A stretch of DNA of 6,223 nt from Chloroflexota bacterium (GTDB lineage: Bacteria; Chloroflexota; Anaerolineae; Promineifilales; Promineifilaceae). The translations under genes and the position numbers were made by a program. The stretch lies in NCBI GenBank assembly GCA_024223125.1, contig JAAEOP010001098.1, positions 1 through 6,223 of the forward strand. Direction: 5' to 3'. Positions 1-5,927 of the stretch are shown here, in pieces. How positions within the stretch are numbered: the stretch's first letter is position 1; each line of letters starts with the position of its first letter. Below the pieces are notes generated by a model, which worked only from the letters and a program-made list of their open reading frames with translations, had not been told where the DNA came from and did not search any database.

Positions 1-5
1 TCGTA

Positions 6-69
6 GGGGCGAGGCAACCGGGTATAACCTCTGCCACACAAAACACCTCGTCTCCGGTTGCCTCGCCCC
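6..69. repeat. Perfect 16-bp inverted repeat with 32-nt loop
   Basis: The arms at 6-21 (GGGGCGAGGCAACCGG) and 54-69 are exact reverse complements, separated by 32 nt. The arm sequence is related to the arms of the next repeats (GGGCGAGGCGGTTGG at 117-131). It lies downstream of the kinase stop codon, so its transcript could form a strong hairpin. No T-run follows it in either direction, so it is not a typical intrinsic terminator, although it could protect an mRNA 3' end. It most likely belongs to a dispersed palindromic repeat family of the genome. Confidence 0.85.
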
Positions 70-79
70 CGTCATCCAG

Positions 80-111
80 TTTTGGTGTACAGCCGGGGTA
101 TTGTCCAACCG
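80..111 (+). repeat. 32-nt dispersed repeat core, copy A
   Basis: This is one of three same-length copies (80-111, 141-172, 2042-2073). All begin TTTTGGTG, then have five variable bases, then CC-N-G-N-GTATT, two variable bases and CCAACCG. Copy A lacks the normal left arm of the family; instead the right arm of the 6-69 palindrome lies in front of it. It has no coding function that I can see. Confidence 0.75.
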
Positions 112-116
112 TACCA

Positions 117-185
117 GGGCGAGGCGGTTGGATGGCAAGGTTTTGGTGAAATGCCAGAGTATTGCCCAACCGCCTTGCCCCTACG
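117..185 (+). repeat. Imperfect palindromic repeat element, copy B
   Basis: The left arm 117-131 (GGGCGAGGCGGTTGG) pairs with the right arm 166-180 with one mismatch. The 32-nt core (141-172) overlaps the right arm. The right arm continues as CCCCTACG to 185, which is the inverse of CGTAGGGG at 2-9, so 2-185 as a whole is bounded by inverted CGTAGGGGC-type ends. The element ends 13 nt after the kinase stop codon and may form the 3' hairpin of that transcript. No T-run is present on the transcribed side. Confidence 0.75.
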
Positions 186-197
186 TGGGGTTTTGCG

Positions 198-1949
198 TTA
201 TGGTTCTGGGGGCGGTGTGGGGGAAGGTTCTGGGGGCGGTGTGGGTGGCGCGGATGTAGGTGGTTCTGATGTTGGCTGTGCCGGTTTGGGTGTGGTGGAA
301 GCTGGTGGGGCTGATGTGGGCGAGCTGCCGCCATCACCGCCGCCGCCTGACGCGGGGGGATTGGTACTGACAGGCGGGGTGGTGGGCACGGCCGTAGGCA
401 CGCTTGTATTGACCTGCGGTGGCAAGGTGGGTGTTGTTTGGGCAATGGGGATGTCTGCGGCCGTGTCCATATCTACAAATTCGGCCGCCAGCCAGCCGCT
501 TGTGCCGTCAGCCAATGTGACGTGAACCCATTCGCCATTTTCAATTTGTTCCAACACCGTCACCACATCGTCTGGGCGGGCAACGGCAACGGCCGTGTAC
601 CCGGTTCCCGGCCCATAACGAACATTAACAGCGCTGCGGATAATCCCCGTTAAAGACAGCAAGTCAGGCGTAACGGTGAATGTGGGCGACGGCCATGGCG
701 TATCAGTCGGCCGCGGGGTGGCGGATGGGGTTTGGGAGGGGGGTATTGAAGGGGTGAATGTGGGCGTTGGCGTTTTTGTAGGCGACGGGGTAACGGTAGG
801 CGTGGCTGTATCTGTTTGCACAACGACCGCTGCCAAAGGTGTTGCGGCCAATTCTGGCTCATCCCCATTACGAACAAACAAAAAAAGGAAAATGATACCC
901 AAGATAATGCCGCCAATAATGACGAAGGGGATTTTTGAACGCTGCTTTTTTTGTTCTGCCTGGGGGATGCCGCCCGCATAGGGGGTGATAATAGGCTTAG
1001 AAATTTCTGGTGGCCGAGTGGCAGTAGGTGGCAGCTCAGGTTCGTTATTGACAGGTGGATTTACTGATTCTTCAGCAGTGGGGTAAATATGGGTTGGTGT
1101 TATCGTTGTGGGAATAGGTGGCGTGATGGGTTCACGACCGTCGGCTACCGCTGCCACATCAGCCACAAATTCCTCCACCGACTGGTAACGGGCTTCCTTT
1201 TCCCGCGCCATCGCCCGCTGAATGACCGTATCCCAGGCGGCGGGTAAGTCACTGTTGATCTCGTGAATGTGGGGGATGGGTTGTGAGAAACGAGCAAACA
1301 TAAGTTGATGGGGCGTGTTGCCGCTAAACGGCCGTTGCCCAGACAACAGTTCAAATAACATCACCCCTAACGCATAAATGTCACTGCGATAATCCACTTG
1401 TTTGGGGTCGTCTATCTGTTCAGGACTCATGTAAACAGGCGACCCCATTTGCTGCCGGGTGGCCGTCATCGTCTCATCCATCACCTTGGCAATCCCAAAA
1501 TCAGCCAGATACGGCTGTTCCTGATCATCAAACAGGACATTGCCTGGCTTTAAGTCTCTATGCACAATCCCACGCTTATGGGCCAGGGATAAGGCCGAAC
1601 CGATACGCTGTATAAATGCGGCCGTTTCCGCAACTGAATAACGCCGTTCCTCCAGGCGCGTATGCAATGAGCCGCCGGGCATATAACGCATCACCAGGTA
1701 CAAACCGTCATCTTCATCGCCAAAATCATACAGGGGCACAATCGCTGGATGTTCTAACTGGGCAATCGTTTCCGCCTCCCGCACGAAGCGCTGCAGAAAG
1801 TGTTCGTTTCTGGCCAATGTAGGCATCAAGACTTTAATGGCTACCTGGCGCTTTACACGCGGGTCAAGCGCCAGATAAACAATGGCCATACCCCCAATAT
1901 CCAGTTCTTTTATGACCTCATAACGGCCGATGGATTCTGGCGCTTTCAT
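198..1949 (-). CDS. Membrane-anchored Ser/Thr protein kinase with extracytoplasmic SH3 domain
   Basis: A 583-residue Hanks-type (PknB-like) kinase, predicted to phosphorylate Ser/Thr on cytoplasmic proteins in response to an outside signal. The kinase domain is about residues 8-270: Gly-rich loop L16-DIGGMAIVY25, VAIK lysine K39, helix-C Glu E58, catalytic loop H130-R-D132 with K134 and N137, D150-F-G152, and MSPE 174-177. All catalytic residues are present, but the first and third glycines of the Gly loop are Asp17 and Ala22. One membrane segment (about 340-359) follows a Pro-rich juxtamembrane stretch. Outside there is a Thr/Pro-rich linker (381-429), a bacterial SH3 domain (about 432-493, with VNVRYGPGTGY and GWL), and a Pro/Thr/Gly-rich tail to the end. 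The frame is open upstream to 2135, but ATG 1947-1949 is chosen because GGAGG lies 5 nt before it and kinase homology starts directly after it; the extra 62 codons run through a repeat. The SH3 domain suggests peptidoglycan or cell-wall sensing (inference). The substrate is unknown. Confidence 0.95.
   Translation of the reverse strand: MKAPESIGRYEVIKELDIGGMAIVYLALDPRVKRQVAIKVLMPTLARNEHFLQRFVREAETIAQLEHPAIVPLYDFGDEDDGLYLVMRYMPGGSLHTRLEERRYSVAETAAFIQRIGSALSLAHKRGIVHRDLKPGNVLFDDQEQPYLADFGIAKVMDETMTATRQQMGSPVYMSPEQIDDPKQVDYRSDIYALGVMLFELLSGQRPFSGNTPHQLMFARFSQPIPHIHEINSDLPAAWDTVIQRAMAREKEARYQSVEEFVADVAAVADGREPITPPIPTTITPTHIYPTAEESVNPPVNNEPELPPTATRPPEISKPIITPYAGGIPQAEQKKQRSKIPFVIIGGIILGIIFLFLFVRNGDEPELAATPLAAVVVQTDTATPTVTPSPTKTPTPTFTPSIPPSQTPSATPRPTDTPWPSPTFTVTPDLLSLTGIIRSAVNVRYGPGTGYTAVAVARPDDVVTVLEQIENGEWVHVTLADGTSGWLAAEFVDMDTAADIPIAQTTPTLPPQVNTSVPTAVPTTPPVSTNPPASGGGGDGGSSPTSAPPASTTPKPAQPTSEPPTSAPPTPPPEPSPTPPPEP
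202..245 (-). repeat. Tandem 24-nt repeat in the kinase C-terminal tail
   Basis: The same 20 nt occur at 202-221 and 226-245, giving a period of 24 nt (eight codons). They encode two copies of TPPPEP in the last 15 residues of the kinase. The tail is low-complexity and outside the membrane, perhaps a cell-wall spacer. Slippage at this repeat could vary tail length in steps of eight residues without a frameshift. Confidence 0.8.
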
Positions 1950-1954
1950 AACAA

Positions 1955-1959
1955 CCTCC
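1955..1959 (-). promoter_or_regulatory. Ribosome binding site of the kinase gene
   Basis: The minus strand reads GGAGG, then five bases, then ATG at 1949-1947. This strong Shine-Dalgarno match decides the kinase start against the longer open frame, and shows that the kinase can be translated independently of the upstream gene. Confidence 0.85.
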
Positions 1960-1986
1960 ACAAAAACAGCGCTTATCTCAAACCCA

Positions 1987-2016
1987 ATTATGCCGTGATT
2001 TTGGTTTGTTGACCAA
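1987..2016 (-). promoter_or_regulatory. Possible weak sigma-70-type promoter for the kinase
   Basis: The minus strand has TTGGTC (2016-2011) as a possible -35, an 18-nt spacer, and CATAAT (1992-1987) as a possible -10, about 37 nt before the kinase ATG. The -35 matches the consensus only in its first three bases. The -35 also forms the left half of a small palindrome, TTGGT...ACCAA (2016-2012 with 2005-2001), which could be an operator or chance. If real, it would let the kinase be expressed apart from the operon. Confidence 0.3.
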
Positions 2017-2020
2017 CGGA

Positions 2021-2076
2021 GCGAGGCGGTTGGGGGGTAGGTTTTGGTGCGCGTCCGAGGTATTCGCCAACCGCCT
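2021..2076 (+). repeat. Dispersed palindromic repeat element, copy C
   Basis: The left arm GCGAGGCGGTTGG (2021-2033) is identical to 119-131. Its last ten bases (2024-2033) pair exactly with 2067-2076. The 32-nt core (2042-2073) matches the cores at 80-111 and 141-172 in length and pattern. It fills most of the 139-nt gap between the membrane ATPase and the kinase, ending 12 nt from the ATPase stop. A transcript crossing it would fold, which may reduce read-through or stabilise the upstream mRNA end. Confidence 0.8.
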
Positions 2077-2088
2077 ACCAGCTTTAAT

Positions 2089-5000
2089 TTACAAGGCCGG
2101 CCGGGTACGGTCAATCCATAGACGAATGAGGGCAACTTTGAAGCGGTAGAGGGGGCTTTTGGCGTCGCTGCGGGCCAGGATTTCGCGGTCTTCTAAACTG
2201 GACAAAGCCTTCTTCCAACGATCGGCCGATTTATACCCCCGCTCCATTAAGAAGGTGCGTAACGCTTTACTGGTAGCCCCGTCGCTGCTGACTACAAGTT
2301 CCGTCATTGCTCGCAGCAGCAGCCGTTCCTCCTCAGACGACTCATCCCAGATATAACGAAAATGGGCTTCGCCACGGCCGATGATGCGGTCTATTACCTG
2401 GTCTACGTCTACGGCCGTTAAATACGACGCCTTCATCTCATTGTGATACACCATCATCTCATGCAGCAGCAGTTGGGCAAAGTAGGGATGCCCAGCCGTC
2501 ACGCCGATAATCCGTTCAATCGCCAGAGGGTCAAATTCGGTGTGATACTGTTTGATTGGTTCCAGAATGAGGCGGCGCATTTCTAGCGGCCGTAAAAAAG
2601 TAATCGGCCGGTAAGCGGCAATATTGAACAAAGCCGACCAATACTCCGCCCCCAACTCTTCCAACTTATGTGTACCGGCAAAGATGAAGTCCAGATGCGC
2701 TTCATGCTGCATCAGGTTGCGAAAAAATTGGAAGATTTCCGGTTGTAAACGGCCGTCTTCCACCCGCCGCTGCAACTCTTCAAACTCATCAAACATCAAC
2801 AACACATTCTTGCCATTGAGATGCGGTTTAAGGCTGCGAATAAAGCGAGAGCCAAAGACAAATTCCGGGTTTTCCTGAAAATCTGCCCGCGCTGGTAGAT
2901 CAATCTCAATCTCATGATCCTCAAAAGCAAACACAATATCATCGGCAATGGCGTACAGAAAATCCGCTTCACCACGCGCCGGTTTGCCCTGCATATCTAT
3001 CAAAACGGTGTAATGGGTGTCGGCTAACATTTCATGCAGCCGGTACAGCACCGACGTTTTGCCAGTACGCCGCTGCCCATGCAAAATGACGATGTTGTTT
3101 TGATGCGCCCCCACCAACATCTCTTGAATAAAACCAAACACATCATCCCGCCCCACAAATACATCATCCGTTTTTAAGGGCGTGCCGGTAACGTAGGGGA
3201 TGGGAAAGATGCGCGTAAACGGCCGTTCCGCTTCCACAAACTCAATCTGATCGGCAAAAGAAATATGGCGGGCGTCGTCAACGGCATCGTCGTACACCAC
3301 TTCCCAGGCCACACGCAGCCGTTTCACTTCTTCGCGGGGCATAATGGTCAGGCTGACCTCTTTTTGCTCGCCGGGCGGTAAAATCTCAATCAGCCGCTCG
3401 CTTTTCACCCCCAACAAATCATATCCTTCGCCAGGTAGCAGTTTGACGCGCACCTGTTGGGCTACATTCAATCCCTGGTTAGAAACTGAACAGGCTAATG
3501 GCATTTCAGGCACAAAAGTACAGTGGTGAGTTTTTAAGGTGGACACAATGTCGGCGCGACCTTTTAGACGCTGTACGGCCGTTAACACAATCTCCTCCCA
3601 ATGCTGCAAAGAAACCTGTAACGCCTTATGCTGCGGCAGTGGCGTGGCCCAATAGGTTGGGTTGGTAAACTCCTTGTCCACAAAGCGCTGCATTTCATGA
3701 ATGGTGGAGAGGGCGTTTTCCAAAAAAATCAGCTTAGTAGACAGATCATCCGTCTTTTCCACCTTTTGCAATTCCTGCACAATACGGCCGATCTTCTGCC
3801 CACTTTTAACCACCAGCGGCGGCAGCGAAGAGGTGTGCTGTTCGGGCGGAGGATCAATCTGCAAAATTTGCTCCAATGAACGAGCCGCTAACACTTGGCT
3901 AAGGGTTTGATACGATCCGGCAAAATCCAAAGACCAACGCCATTCCCGATGGTTCAGCAAGGTGTCATGCAGCGTTTCAATAGCCGGCGTGTATTCTGTT
4001 TCAATCTGTGTTGTGCCCAATGTATGGTACGCGGCCGCAAACAAGGAAATATCTGGCCGCCGCTTATGGGCGCGTGTGCAGATATGGGCTAACACATCAT
4101 ACGCCTGAGCGCTTTTGTGAAACATTTTGTAAACGTCGGGCAAAAGTTCGGCCGGGTTACGCCGTAAATGCCGCTGGGCCATAAATGCTTTGTCTACCGG
4201 CCGTTTGTGCAGCATAGAAAGCACAGGAATATAGCAGATGGCCTGAATGGTTCCGACGACGACGGCCGTGACAACGGCCGCCAACAGAAATGCCCAGGGA
4301 ACAATTAACACCACCCCAACCAGCAGAGCCGGCTCATCATAAGCCATCTCAATCATGTTAATTAATTCCGTCAAGTCAGAAATAATAGTTGGGTCGCTGG
4401 TGATTTCCAATTGGCGCAAAACCCAGAATGGGGCTAGTCCCAAATTAAAATAAAAGGTTCGCAAGGCCACCGCAAAAGCGGCCAATGAAAAGGCCAGACT
4501 GGCAATGAGTACCCCGCCATAACGCGCCCGGAACCAGTTTGGTGGATTCTTGACAAAGGCGACGACAAGCCCGCCAAAAGCTAAGACGGCAAACAACAGG
4601 AACGGTGACAGTACGGGGGCTATACCTTTCAGGGGACTGGTAATAATCATACCGATATGGCTATTGTGCAGGGCATTAATCATTTCCGGCCAACCATCCG
4701 CCACAGCCAGATAAGACCAACCAGAAGCGGTAATGATGGTTAAGAAGGCGACGACAAAACCGACGACGACACCCACCTGCACGGCCGTTTCATCTCCAGC
4801 AAACCACTTTTTAGGATTTTTGTCTGATTGGATAAGTTGTAAAAGTGACGGCCGGGCCGCCAACGGCAGGTTGCGCTGTCGCCAGCCCACCAATGCTCCC
4901 TGTGCCCCCCAAAAAATAGCCGCCGCGCCTAAAAGCAATTCAGTCTGAAAGGCACTGTTCTGAAAAGCCACAACATAAGTTGAAAGCGCTTCTGACGACG

Positions 5001-5373
5001 GTACAAATGAATCTACCAGCACATTCAAGTCAGCCCCCAATGTACCAAAGGCAATAAGAGCATTGACTGGGGAAATGAGGGTGAAGTAACACAAACCACC
5101 GGCCGTCAATGCCGCCAGCACACCCGCTTTAACTCCTTCAATAACTCCACGCGCCCGCGCCCGGTAGGCAGCAATGCCGCCCAAAAACAGCAGGGTAGGA
5201 ATCATGAGCGCGGCCGACCCCATCAGCCAGAGTCCGTGAATGAGTTCGTTGGCAAACGGCCGTTGCCAACCATCCAACCACAACGGCGCCAGCAAACTGA
5301 CAATCGGGTACAATCCCGCCAGGCTAATGACAATACCGCCAATTAAACCAATAGCTAAGGAGCGTTTTATCAT
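2089..5373 (-). CDS. Multi-pass membrane AAA+/STAND-like ATPase with winged-helix C-terminus
   Basis: A 1094-residue protein with no name that I recognise. About eight membrane segments are visible (near 6-32, 46-69, 80-102, 143-163, 198-217, 251-274, 286-306, 350-380), followed by a mostly helical cytoplasmic region (about 390-610), an Ig-like beta-domain (about 616-715, CARDB/NEW3-like in appearance), and an AAA+ ATPase related to the Orc1/AAA_16/archaeal ATPase group. The ATPase begins at FVGRDD (739-744). It has Walker A G766-QRRT-GKT773, Walker B VLLMFDE (857-863), a sensor-1-like strand DFIFAGT (895-901) and GHPYFAQLL (961-969). A winged-helix-like domain (about 1010-1090) ends the protein. 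Such ATPases are usually signal-gated switches. Membrane anchoring suggests sensing or damaging the membrane (inference). ATG 5373-5371 overlaps the stop of the preceding gene as ATGA and has no Shine-Dalgarno sequence, so it is probably read by translational coupling. Its composition is native-like and rich in CGGCCG, unlike the two genes before it. Confidence 0.92.
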   Translation of the reverse strand: MIKRSLAIGLIGGIVISLAGLYPIVSLLAPLWLDGWQRPFANELIHGLWLMGSAALMIPTLLFLGGIAAYRARARGVIEGVKAGVLAALTAGGLCYFTLISPVNALIAFGTLGADLNVLVDSFVPSSEALSTYVVAFQNSAFQTELLLGAAAIFWGAQGALVGWRQRNLPLAARPSLLQLIQSDKNPKKWFAGDETAVQVGVVVGFVVAFLTIITASGWSYLAVADGWPEMINALHNSHIGMIITSPLKGIAPVLSPFLLFAVLAFGGLVVAFVKNPPNWFRARYGGVLIASLAFSLAAFAVALRTFYFNLGLAPFWVLRQLEITSDPTIISDLTELINMIEMAYDEPALLVGVVLIVPWAFLLAAVVTAVVVGTIQAICYIPVLSMLHKRPVDKAFMAQRHLRRNPAELLPDVYKMFHKSAQAYDVLAHICTRAHKRRPDISLFAAAYHTLGTTQIETEYTPAIETLHDTLLNHREWRWSLDFAGSYQTLSQVLAARSLEQILQIDPPPEQHTSSLPPLVVKSGQKIGRIVQELQKVEKTDDLSTKLIFLENALSTIHEMQRFVDKEFTNPTYWATPLPQHKALQVSLQHWEEIVLTAVQRLKGRADIVSTLKTHHCTFVPEMPLACSVSNQGLNVAQQVRVKLLPGEGYDLLGVKSERLIEILPPGEQKEVSLTIMPREEVKRLRVAWEVVYDDAVDDARHISFADQIEFVEAERPFTRIFPIPYVTGTPLKTDDVFVGRDDVFGFIQEMLVGAHQNNIVILHGQRRTGKTSVLYRLHEMLADTHYTVLIDMQGKPARGEADFLYAIADDIVFAFEDHEIEIDLPARADFQENPEFVFGSRFIRSLKPHLNGKNVLLMFDEFEELQRRVEDGRLQPEIFQFFRNLMQHEAHLDFIFAGTHKLEELGAEYWSALFNIAAYRPITFLRPLEMRRLILEPIKQYHTEFDPLAIERIIGVTAGHPYFAQLLLHEMMVYHNEMKASYLTAVDVDQVIDRIIGRGEAHFRYIWDESSEEERLLLRAMTELVVSSDGATSKALRTFLMERGYKSADRWKKALSSLEDREILARSDAKSPLYRFKVALIRLWIDRTRPAL

Positions 5374-5927
5374 TTTGTTAAGAGACTTTTTGGCAGCTCA
5401 TGACAGGCATGGATAAGCGATGGAGGGGCATTATCTGGTATACTATCTTTGCAGATTGTGTTCACATATAAATCAACTTCATGTTTACAGCTTTTGGGTT
5501 TATTTAATTTTGGGTATGGTTTGCTTTCGTTTACATCCTCGCCATTTGCGAATCGGAGCCATGTCTCAATATTTCGTTTGGGTACGAAAATGGTAATTCT
5601 TTCGTCCTGTTTTATGCTTTCCAGACCTTCTTGCTCAAGCGCGGAATCAATCTGCTGCAAACGTTCTTGGACTGACATCCTGTCTGCATCAATTAAAGCT
5701 GCAAGTGCAATCCCCCCGTGTCCATAACTGCTTTTTTGACGATACATGTTCACTTCACGAACAAGCTGTCGCCGAACAAATTGCTCTCCAGACCTTGACC
5801 CAGAAGGACATTTGAGAACACGTATTTTTCTCCGCTCGAAGCCACGTTTGGTAAAATACCGTCTGGCAAAGGCTTCCTGTTGACTATCTTCACAAACGAT
5901 TATCAGGTTCACTTTACGTCTACTCAT
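5370..5927 (-). CDS. Small TOPRIM-like protein, putative nuclease partner of the upstream ATPase
   Basis: A 185-residue protein. A first strand, VNLIIVCED, carries Glu13; ALIDAD gives D80-x-D82; then comes FVPKRNIETWL with Glu121. The order E...DxD after hydrophobic strands is the TOPRIM metal-binding pattern. The IETWL motif recalls the FELWL and IENYL segments of RloB-like and DUF4435-like proteins. I cannot assign one exact family. TOPRIM partners of ABC-type ATPases (AriB, the OLD nucleases) cut nucleic acid, so that role is inferred here. The start is ATG 5927-5925, not the TTG six codons upstream, because AGGGG lies 8 nt before it. It overlaps the ATPase gene by 8 nt and the next gene by 4 nt. 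The G+C content is about 41-45% and no CGGCCG is present, unlike the genes to the left, which suggests recent acquisition. Confidence 0.8.
   Translation of the reverse strand: MSRRKVNLIIVCEDSQQEAFARRYFTKRGFERRKIRVLKCPSGSRSGEQFVRRQLVREVNMYRQKSSYGHGGIALAALIDADRMSVQERLQQIDSALEQEGLESIKQDERITIFVPKRNIETWLRFANGEDVNESKPYPKLNKPKSCKHEVDLYVNTICKDSIPDNAPPSLIHACHELPKSLLTK

Larger units (their letters stand above)
389..5262. repeat. Highly iterated palindrome CGGCCG (28 copies)
   Basis: Reading by eye I count 28 CGGCCG sites between 389 and 5262, against about two expected by chance at this base composition. Ten of them are the longer palindrome ACGGCCGT. Examples: 389, 458, 482, 590, 1329, 2098, 3221-3226 region, 4021-4040 region, two copies near 4262-4282, and 5257. 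They occur in coding sequence in different reading frames, so amino-acid choice does not explain them. The pattern resembles the HIP1 palindrome of cyanobacteria. There is none in 5263-6223. Confidence 0.85.

Noticed and set aside
6..69. Intrinsic terminator of the kinase transcript
   Set aside because: The hairpin is strong but has a 32-nt loop and no T-run after it on either strand, so it is reported only as a repeat.
80..172. CRISPR array, suggested by 32-nt repeats
   Set aside because: There are only two adjacent copies and one distant copy, they are imperfect, the spacer itself contains a palindromic arm, and no cas genes are present.
58..525. Plus-strand open frame rich in Gly and Val
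   Set aside because: It is the antisense of the Pro/Thr-rich kinase tail and the repeats. Low-complexity Gly/Val coding is the expected shadow, and there is no ribosome binding site.
650..979. Minus-strand open frame inside the kinase gene in another frame
   Set aside because: It is an out-of-frame reading of the Thr/Pro-rich linker, open only because of the C-rich repeat pattern. The true frame has a membrane segment and SH3 domain here.
1950..2135. Longer kinase start giving 645 residues
   Set aside because: The extra 62 codons cross repeat copy C and overlap the end of the membrane ATPase gene. They have no kinase homology, and a GGAGG site fits the internal ATG at 1949.
2159..5727. Plus-strand open frames of 60-92 codons opposite the membrane ATPase and TOPRIM-like genes
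   Set aside because: They are antisense to well-supported domains, show no recognisable motifs and have no consistent start signals.
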